Source: an uncultured Collinsella sp.
Lineage (GTDB): Bacteria; Actinomycetota; Coriobacteriia; Coriobacteriales; Coriobacteriaceae
Direction of reading: 5' to 3'
DNA length: 27,580 bases
Assembly (NCBI GenBank): GCA_958421035.1
Contig: CATZKS010000012.1
Location: forward strand, 1 to 27,580
Shown here: positions 23,230 through 27,580 of the stretch, piece after piece
Numbering within the stretch: position 1 is the stretch's first letter
How the letters are laid out: each line of letters opens with the position of its first letter
Made by a program: the position numbers and the translations under genes
The notes under the pieces: generated by a model
What the model was told of the DNA's origin: nothing
What the model saw: the letters and a program-made list of their open reading frames with translations, nothing else
Databases searched by the model: none

Positions 23230-24840
23230 TTACTCCGGACGCTTGGCATTCCAAACGATGGCGCCGTCGAGCACCTCGACGTCCTCGACGTCTGCCTGGG
23301 TGCCCGTGATGGAAGCGTAGTGGCAAAGCGGCTCGATGACGGCGATCTCATAGAGGCGCTCCTGAGCCTCGGCCCACTTCTTGGCCGCGGCGTCGGTGTC
23401 CTTGGCGGTGCGGGTCTCGGCCACGAGCTTGAGCGCCTTCTCGTCGGACAGGCCATAGAAGGCCTTGGAGACCGAGAGGGACTGGGCCGGGATGGGCTTG
23501 TAGTTGGTGGAGGCCACAAAGAGGTCCCACTGCTCGGGCTTGCCGGAGCGGATGTCCATGAAGGTCGCGAACTCGTAGCTGTCGACCTCGGCGGTGAAAC
23601 CGGCCTTCTCGAGCTGTTCCTGCAGCGCGACGGTGGCGTTATACATATCCTTGTAGTCGGGGGTGGTCAGTAGCTTGACCGTCTCACCGGCATAGGAGGT
23701 CTTGGCCAGGGCCTTCTTGGCGGCCTTGGCGTCGGCCTGGTTAAAGTACTTCTTGCCCGCGTCGGTCGCCCACTGAGCGTTCTCGGGGTTGCCAAGGTTG
23801 GGATCGATGTTGAAGAGCTCCTTCTCGCCATAGGCGGCAAGGGCGGCCGCCTCGCAGTCGATAGCCATGAGGGCGCACTTGCGGATCTCCTCGTCGGCGA
23901 AGATGCCCTCGTTCATGTTGAGGAAGGCGGTCAGAACGCCAGCGTTATGGGTGTAGAGCTTGACGTCGTCGTTGCCGTCGAAGTCGTGGTAGTTCTCGGT
24001 GGGGATCTCGCCAGCGATATCGTACTCGCCGGTCTCAAACCCGCTCACGCGCGTGGAGGCCTCGGTCACGAACTGATAGTAGATGTCCTTGGTGGCCGCG
24101 GAGACCTTGCCGATGTAGCCCGAAGCCTTGCCGTCGGCGGCGACATAGTCCTCGTAGCGGGTGAGATGGACGTACTGGTCCTGCTTCCACTCCGCAAACT
24201 TGTAGGCACCGGTACCCACGTACTCGGTCACGCCGGTATCGCCCGCGGCCTCGATGACCTCGGAGGGGAAGATGCCCGGATACTGGGAGTGGTTGCCCAG
24301 GATGATCAGAAAGTCGATGGCGGGCTCGGTCAGCGTGCAGGTGACCTCGTGGTCGCCCGAGGCGGCGAAGGTGGCACCGGACAGCAGGCTCGCGGCGCGG
24401 TCGTTGACGGTGAGCCAGCGGTTCATCGAGGCCACGACGTCCTCGGAGCCAAACTCCTTGCCGTTGTGGAAGGTGACGCCCTCGCGCAGCTTGATGGTGT
24501 AGGTCAGGCCGTCGTCGGAGACCTCATAGCCCTTGGCCAGCACGGGCTGGGGCTCGTAGTCGCTATCGAGGCCAAAGAGCGGCTCGACGACGTTGCAGAT
24601 GATGTCCATGGTCACAAGCGACGACGTGGTGTGCGGATCGAGACCGTCCGGGCTCGCCGGTAACGCGATCTGCAGCTCGTCGCGATACTCCACATCCTGG
24701 CCGGAGGCAGCGGCGCTACCGCTCTCGGCGCCCGAACCGCCGCAGCCGGTGAGGCCGAGGCCCGCCATGGCGCACAGGGCAGCGGAGCCGGTCAGAAAAC
24801 CGCGACGGGAGACGCCCGCCTTGAAAAGATCGTTGTTCAT
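23230..24840 (-). CDS. Family 5 extracellular solute-binding lipoprotein, Tat-type signal
   Basis: A 536-aa substrate-binding protein of ABC family 5 (peptide, nickel, glutathione and similar ligands). The signal region has a twin-arginine motif SRRGFLTG (11-18), a hydrophobic stretch and a lipobox LTGC with C33, followed by a Gly/Ser-rich linker. It is therefore a membrane-anchored lipoprotein probably exported folded. Family patterns include YEVSDDGLTYTIKLREGVTFHNG around 110-132. The ligand cannot be told from sequence. The ATG at 24838-24840 has AAAGGAA five nt upstream. It is the first transporter gene, after one YjiM-like gene and before the other, so the ligand may be the substrate or cofactor source for these reductases. 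Confidence 0.88.
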   Translation of the reverse strand: MNNDLFKAGVSRRGFLTGSAALCAMAGLGLTGCGGSGAESGSAAASGQDVEYRDELQIALPASPDGLDPHTTSSLVTMDIICNVVEPLFGLDSDYEPQPVLAKGYEVSDDGLTYTIKLREGVTFHNGKEFGSEDVVASMNRWLTVNDRAASLLSGATFAASGDHEVTCTLTEPAIDFLIILGNHSQYPGIFPSEVIEAAGDTGVTEYVGTGAYKFAEWKQDQYVHLTRYEDYVAADGKASGYIGKVSAATKDIYYQFVTEASTRVSGFETGEYDIAGEIPTENYHDFDGNDDVKLYTHNAGVLTAFLNMNEGIFADEEIRKCALMAIDCEAAALAAYGEKELFNIDPNLGNPENAQWATDAGKKYFNQADAKAAKKALAKTSYAGETVKLLTTPDYKDMYNATVALQEQLEKAGFTAEVDSYEFATFMDIRSGKPEQWDLFVASTNYKPIPAQSLSVSKAFYGLSDEKALKLVAETRTAKDTDAAAKKWAEAQERLYEIAVIEPLCHYASITGTQADVEDVEVLDGAIVWNAKRPE

Positions 24841-24875
24841 TGAGTTCCTTTCGTGTCTGAACAAACGGACAGAAT

Positions 24876-24907
24876 CTGCCGGGACGGCGGGAATCCCCGC
24901 CCCGGCA
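24876..24907 (-). terminator. Hairpin in the leader of the binding-protein gene
   Basis: CTGCCGGG with inner GGCGGG (24876-24891) pairs with CCCGCC and CCCGGCAG on the right (24895-24907), leaving a 3-4 nt loop and one bulge. It is a very stable GC stem between the reductase at 25025 and the transporter. On the minus strand it is followed by ATTCTGTCCGTTTG, only moderately T-rich. It may attenuate read-through or protect the downstream message. The rest of the gap 24841-25024 shows only a small CCTATC/GATAGG inverted repeat. Confidence 0.55.
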
Positions 24908-25024
24908 GCCATGCGAAGCCGATCGGCGCCCTGCGGTGCATCCGGACACCGACCGGCACGGCAACAGAGAAATCCCTATCGCGTGGATAGGAACACCCGG
25001 CGGCACAGCTTAGCGCAGGTGCGA

Positions 25025-26308
25025 CTAAATCGTCTCGAGGAAGGCCTCGATGCGGGTCTGGAGCTGTCCGGCGTCCTCGCCGGCGTAGTCGGTCGTGATG
25101 TGCATAAACGGAATACCGGCCTCCTCGGCGGCCTTCTCCACGGCAAACGACTCCATCTCGTAGAGCGTGCAGAACTGCAGGGCCACGTCGACGATACCGT
25201 CGGCATGCAGGTCCTTGGCCATCTGGACAATGTCCTTCATACGCTGGTCGTTGGGCGTAAAGACAGCGCAGTTGATCTTAAAGTAGCGCTCGGCGATGGC
25301 GTCGAGAATCTCGTCGACCGTCTCGCCGGACTCGTCGACCAGGTCCTTGTAGTAGCGCGAGCCCGTGCAGGACTCCTCGCCTACCACAACGCCGCCGGCC
25401 TTCTCGATAAGGTTGAATAGCTTCCAGTTGGGCACGGCCATGGGCGTGCCGGTGTACAGGATGCGCTTGGTCCCCTTGGGCGCCACGCCCTCGCCGGCCT
25501 CGACACGCTGCTCGCACTCAGCCGCCATATCGTTGATGGCTCCGGTCAGACGCGGCGTGTCGTCCATAAAGGCGGCCTGAACGGTCAGCAGGCTATCGAG
25601 ACCGCTGATGGGCGCCGGGTCGGCAGCGCGCGTGGCTGCGAGGCGCTGCAGGGCGCGACGCTTCTCATTGACGGCGTGGATGGCGGCCTTCAGACGCTCG
25701 GGCGTAATCTTGACGCCGCACTCTTCCTCGATCTTGGCGGCGAGCTTCTTGACCTCGGCCTTCCAGGTCACGAGCGTCGACTCGTCGTGCACGTTGGGAA
25801 TATCCATGACGTACATGTTCTTTTGCGTGGCAAAGAACTCGTAGGCCTTCTTCTTGCCATCGCAGGTGTTCTCACCCACCACCAGGTCACTCGACTCAAT
25901 GTAGGGGCAGACCTCGCCCAGCTTAAAGCCGGCAAAGCTCTTAATGAGCGGACAGGTGTTGCGCGGCAGGTGCTCCTCGACCTTATCGGTTGCCCAATCG
26001 GCACCCGAGCACAGGCCCACGGGGATGCCGTCACAGGCAAGTACGATCTCCTCGGGCACGTACACGCAGAACGAACCGACGATCTTGGTGGCCTCGCCGA
26101 CCTCCTTCTTGTCGAGCATCTCCTTAATACGGCCGCTGTGGATGTTGGTGGCCACAAAGTCCAGGTAGGACGTGGACTTGGGACGATTGTTCTGCGTCAG
26201 GAACATATCGCCGTACATCTGGCCCACGGCGCCCAGCAGCATGTCGTGGTCGGCAAGATTCATGCCGAGGCTCTCCCACATCGGATGGAAATCGAATTCT
26301 TCAGCCAT
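25025..26308 (-). CDS. Second double-cubane/2-hydroxyacyl-CoA dehydratase-type reductase, divergent paralogue
   Basis: A 427-aa relative of the YjiM-like protein at 18347. It shares FCVYVPEEI (C81), RNTCPLIKS (C119), VCPYIESSD (C134), NTCDGKKKAYE (C149), ESCTG (C314), INCAVFTPNDQR (C347) and QFCTLYEMESF (C380). The position equivalent to C251 of the other protein is T288 (YTGTPM), so cluster ligation may differ. It also has about 40 extra N-terminal residues. No activator gene adjoins it; the nearest is at 17427. The ATG at 26306-26308 has GAGAGGGGAA upstream. Its leader is unusually long and structured. It could use the same activator on a different substrate or form a heteromer with the other protein. 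Both roles are inferred. Confidence 0.8.
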   Translation of the reverse strand: MAEEFDFHPMWESLGMNLADHDMLLGAVGQMYGDMFLTQNNRPKSTSYLDFVATNIHSGRIKEMLDKKEVGEATKIVGSFCVYVPEEIVLACDGIPVGLCSGADWATDKVEEHLPRNTCPLIKSFAGFKLGEVCPYIESSDLVVGENTCDGKKKAYEFFATQKNMYVMDIPNVHDESTLVTWKAEVKKLAAKIEEECGVKITPERLKAAIHAVNEKRRALQRLAATRAADPAPISGLDSLLTVQAAFMDDTPRLTGAINDMAAECEQRVEAGEGVAPKGTKRILYTGTPMAVPNWKLFNLIEKAGGVVVGEESCTGSRYYKDLVDESGETVDEILDAIAERYFKINCAVFTPNDQRMKDIVQMAKDLHADGIVDVALQFCTLYEMESFAVEKAAEEAGIPFMHITTDYAGEDAGQLQTRIEAFLETI

Positions 26309-26336
26309 GACGGTTCCCCTCTCGAACCAAAAAACG

Positions 26337-26351
26337 GATAACGGCGTTATC
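26337..26351. promoter_or_regulatory. 15-bp palindrome before the reductase start codon
   Basis: GATAACG (26337-26343), a central G, and CGTTATC (26345-26351) form a perfect palindrome 29 nt before the start codon. On the minus strand it is followed by CGTTTTTT. It could be an operator, or a small terminator-like attenuator with a GATAA/TTATC stem. GATAA/TTATC also recurs three times near 26647-26671 in the probable promoter region. Confidence 0.45.
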
Positions 26352-26447
26352 GATGCACGACGGACGGCGATTGCCCGGTCGTGCTCAAACCCGGAATTTT
26401 AGGGAACCTGCCTTGCGGACGGTTATTTAGTTGTGCGTCGTCTCTCC

Positions 26448-26483
26448 CGGAGCCGTGAACATACCTGCTCATATGCGGCTCCG
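26448..26483 (-). promoter_or_regulatory. Leader hairpin overlapping the end of a small reading frame
   Basis: CGGAGCC (26448-26454) and GGCTCCG (26477-26483) form a perfect 7-bp stem in the long leader of the reductase gene. The hairpin overlaps the last codons and stop of the 22-codon frame at 26469-26537. A ribosome at that stop would melt it, which is the geometry of a translation-controlled leader. No T-run follows the stem. Confidence 0.4.
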
Positions 26484-26537
26484 AGCCATATACAGGGCGC
26501 GCGCGGCAACGCGGCGAATGTATGTCGTCTGCGGCAT
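26469..26537 (-). CDS. Possible 22-aa leader peptide or small protein
   Basis: The ATG at 26535-26537 is preceded by AAAGGAGGG at near-ideal spacing, one of the best ribosome binding sites in the window. It encodes 22 residues beginning MPQTTYIRRVAARAL and ending MARSRI: basic, Arg-rich and likely helical. It lies 160 nt upstream of the reductase start, inside a 430-base gap (26309-26738) that otherwise holds no gene. It may be a regulatory leader peptide. Chance occurrence is possible, as the evidence is only the strong site and the linked hairpin. Confidence 0.4.
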   Translation of the reverse strand: MPQTTYIRRVAARALYMARSRI

Positions 26538-26633
26538 GTGCGCACCCTCCTTTACAAGATAAAGTCAACTATATCAACGGTCGTCGACCATGCGAACACC
26601 GTTGACATTCGTACGACAGCGTCGTGTGCCGTC

Positions 26634-26662
26634 GTATAATAAATAATTATCTTTATTGATAA
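26634..26662 (-). promoter_or_regulatory. AT-rich probable promoter of the reductase/transporter/selenium genes
   Basis: In the most AT-rich stretch of this region, the minus strand has TTATCA (26662-26657) and TTATAC (26639-26634) separated by 17 nt. The match to consensus is moderate only. Several GATAA/TTATC half-sites overlap it (26647-26651, 26658-26662, 26667-26671). Inverted repeats TCAACGG/CCGTTGA (26574-26605) lie just downstream. It is the only clear candidate start for the long minus-strand gene run that follows. Confidence 0.35.
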
Positions 26663-26691
26663 GAGTTTATCATCCCTCATTCAGCGCGCGG

Positions 26692-26727
26692 CAAGACAAA
26701 GCCGCCGAGGCTTATATCCCCGACGGC
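26692..26727 (-). terminator. Intrinsic terminator of the molybdate-type ABC operon
   Basis: On the minus strand GCCGTCGGGG (26727-26718) pairs with CCTCGGCGGC (26710-26701), with two G-U pairs and a 7-nt loop, followed by TTTGTCTT. It begins 12 nt after the stop codon of the ABC ATPase gene and separates it from the reductase operon. Confidence 0.85.
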
Positions 26728-26738
26728 ATTACCCGGCG

Positions 26739-27580
26739 CTATCGACAAACCAAGTGGATCCTACTCGCATCGAAGTGCATGCGCAGCGTCTCGCCTGCTT
26801 GCGGCAGCTCGTCGACAGGCACGCCCACCTTGTTGACCTTCCACTGCAGACGCGTGGGCGCATCAGCGCGCGGCACGTCCAGCAATACCAGCCGCTCAAA
26901 GCGTGAATCGCTCACACGGGCCACATGCAAATCGTAGCTGTTACGGCCCCGCTCAACGCGATTGTCAACATGGAAATAGCTTGCGCGAACGCCCAGGTAC
27001 GCCACATTATCGGGAACCGCGCGACCCACGTTAAAGGTCATGCCCCAGTCGAGGGCCTCAACTTCTTCGTCGCCGATCTTGCGCGCACGGCTCGTGTTCT
27101 TGCAGCCCGTCAGGCGCAGCGCGGCCAGGGTCTGCGGACGGCGGACCACGTCCTCGATGGAGCCGATCTCCTCAACATGCCCGTCGTGCATCACGCAGAT
27201 GCGCTGGCAGAGGCGGCACGCTTCGTCGATATCGTGACTCACGTAGAGCACGGTACGGTTGCACACATCGAACAGGTCGAGCATGTTCTGTTCGAGGGCG
27301 CTCTTAAGATAGGAATCGAGTGCGCTCATGGGCTCGTCGAACATAAAGATGCCCGGGTGCGCCGCTACCATGCGCGCAAGCGCCACACGTTGCTGCTGGC
27401 CGCCCGAGAGGCGCGCGGGATAACGGTCGGCAAAATCGGCCAGACCGAAAATGCCCAGATAGCACTCGGCGAGCTTTTTGCGCGCGGCGGCGTCGCCCGC
27501 GCCCCTTACACCGGCGCATACGTTATCGGCCACCGTCATGTTGGGAAACAGCTGATAATTTTGGAACAACAGGGCGCACT
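26739..27580 (-). CDS. modC: Molybdate/sulfate-type ABC transporter ATPase, 5' end outside the window
   Basis: 280 residues are visible, starting within the Q-loop (LFQNYQLFPNMTV); the Walker A region and true start lie beyond the right edge. Visible motifs are LSGGQQQRVALARMVA, Walker B IFMFDEPMSALD and YVSHDIDEA. The C-terminal part from about residue 165 is a TOBE-like substrate-sensing domain, placing it with the ModC/CysA/PotA group. ModC is favoured because the neighbouring formate dehydrogenase needs Mo or W, but the TOBE sequence does not prove this. It ends at a strong intrinsic terminator and is thus the last gene of its operon. Confidence 0.75.
   Translation of the reverse strand, partial: CALLFQNYQLFPNMTVADNVCAGVRGAGDAAARKKLAECYLGIFGLADFADRYPARLSGGQQQRVALARMVAAHPGIFMFDEPMSALDSYLKSALEQNMLDLFDVCNRTVLYVSHDIDEACRLCQRICVMHDGHVEEIGSIEDVVRRPQTLAALRLTGCKNTSRARKIGDEEVEALDWGMTFNVGRAVPDNVAYLGVRASYFHVDNRVERGRNSYDLHVARVSDSRFERLVLLDVPRADAPTRLQWKVNKVGVPVDELPQAGETLRMHFDASRIHLVCR

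Noticed and set aside
26640..26738. A tRNA or other small structured RNA gene in the AT-rich gap
   Set aside because: The stem at 26701-26727 is a terminator of the ABC ATPase gene, and no cloverleaf or known RNA motif was found.

Overview
The window looks like chromosome from a strict or near-strict anaerobic, high-GC actinobacterium of the Coriobacteriia, most likely Collinsella or a close relative. This is inferred from the GC-rich codon use, the formate hydrogenlyase gene order and the protein families present; no 16S or database search was possible. Almost everything is on the minus strand, so operons read from right to left. The only plus-strand genes are a small toxin-antitoxin pair near 9.1-9.9 kb.

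Region 1 (1-8.85 kb) is a formate hydrogenlyase (FHL) operon. Its order is a 16-Cys ferredoxin-like protein, selenocysteine formate dehydrogenase H (fdhF, TGA at 7629-7631), a second 16-Cys ferredoxin (hyfA), then the membrane arm hyfB, hyfC, hyfD, hyfE and the first codons of hyfF. The [NiFe] catalytic subunits should lie beyond the left edge. The operon has a hairpin-rich leader and a hairpin between fdhF and hyfA.

Region 2 (8.85-11.6 kb) is accessory. It holds a RelB/DinJ-type antitoxin with a PIN protein whose active site looks incomplete, preceded by two tandem 20-bp repeats. It also holds an AbiEi-like protein with a DUF559-like tail, which sits between two copies of a palindromic repeat. 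A tRNA-Pro/tRNA-Gly pair follows, with its own promoter and terminator.

Region 3 (11.6-17.4 kb) has a brnQ amino-acid transporter and then a selenium operon. In transcription order the operon is a GT-B glycosyltransferase, selD (itself a selenoprotein, TGA at 16152-16154, overlapping the glycosyltransferase gene), yedF, a DUF3343 putative Se/S carrier and a cysteine-desulfurase-like enzyme. It closes with a strong terminator.

Region 4 (17.4-26.7 kb) lies directly upstream, apparently in the same direction of transcription. It holds two YjiM-like double-cubane [8Fe-9S] reductase homologues, one YjiL-like ATP-driven activator, and a five-gene peptide/nickel-type ABC transporter between the two reductases. 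Region 5 (26.7 kb to the end) is a truncated molybdate-type ABC ATPase with its terminator.

The parts fit together. FdhF needs selenium (selD, yedF, DUF3343, cysteine desulfurase), molybdenum or tungsten (ABC ATPase) and Fe-S partners. The least explained parts are the coupling of a glycosyltransferase to SelD, which recalls the SenB-SenC selenosugar logic, and the adjacency of transporter plus nitrogenase-like reductases to the selenium genes.
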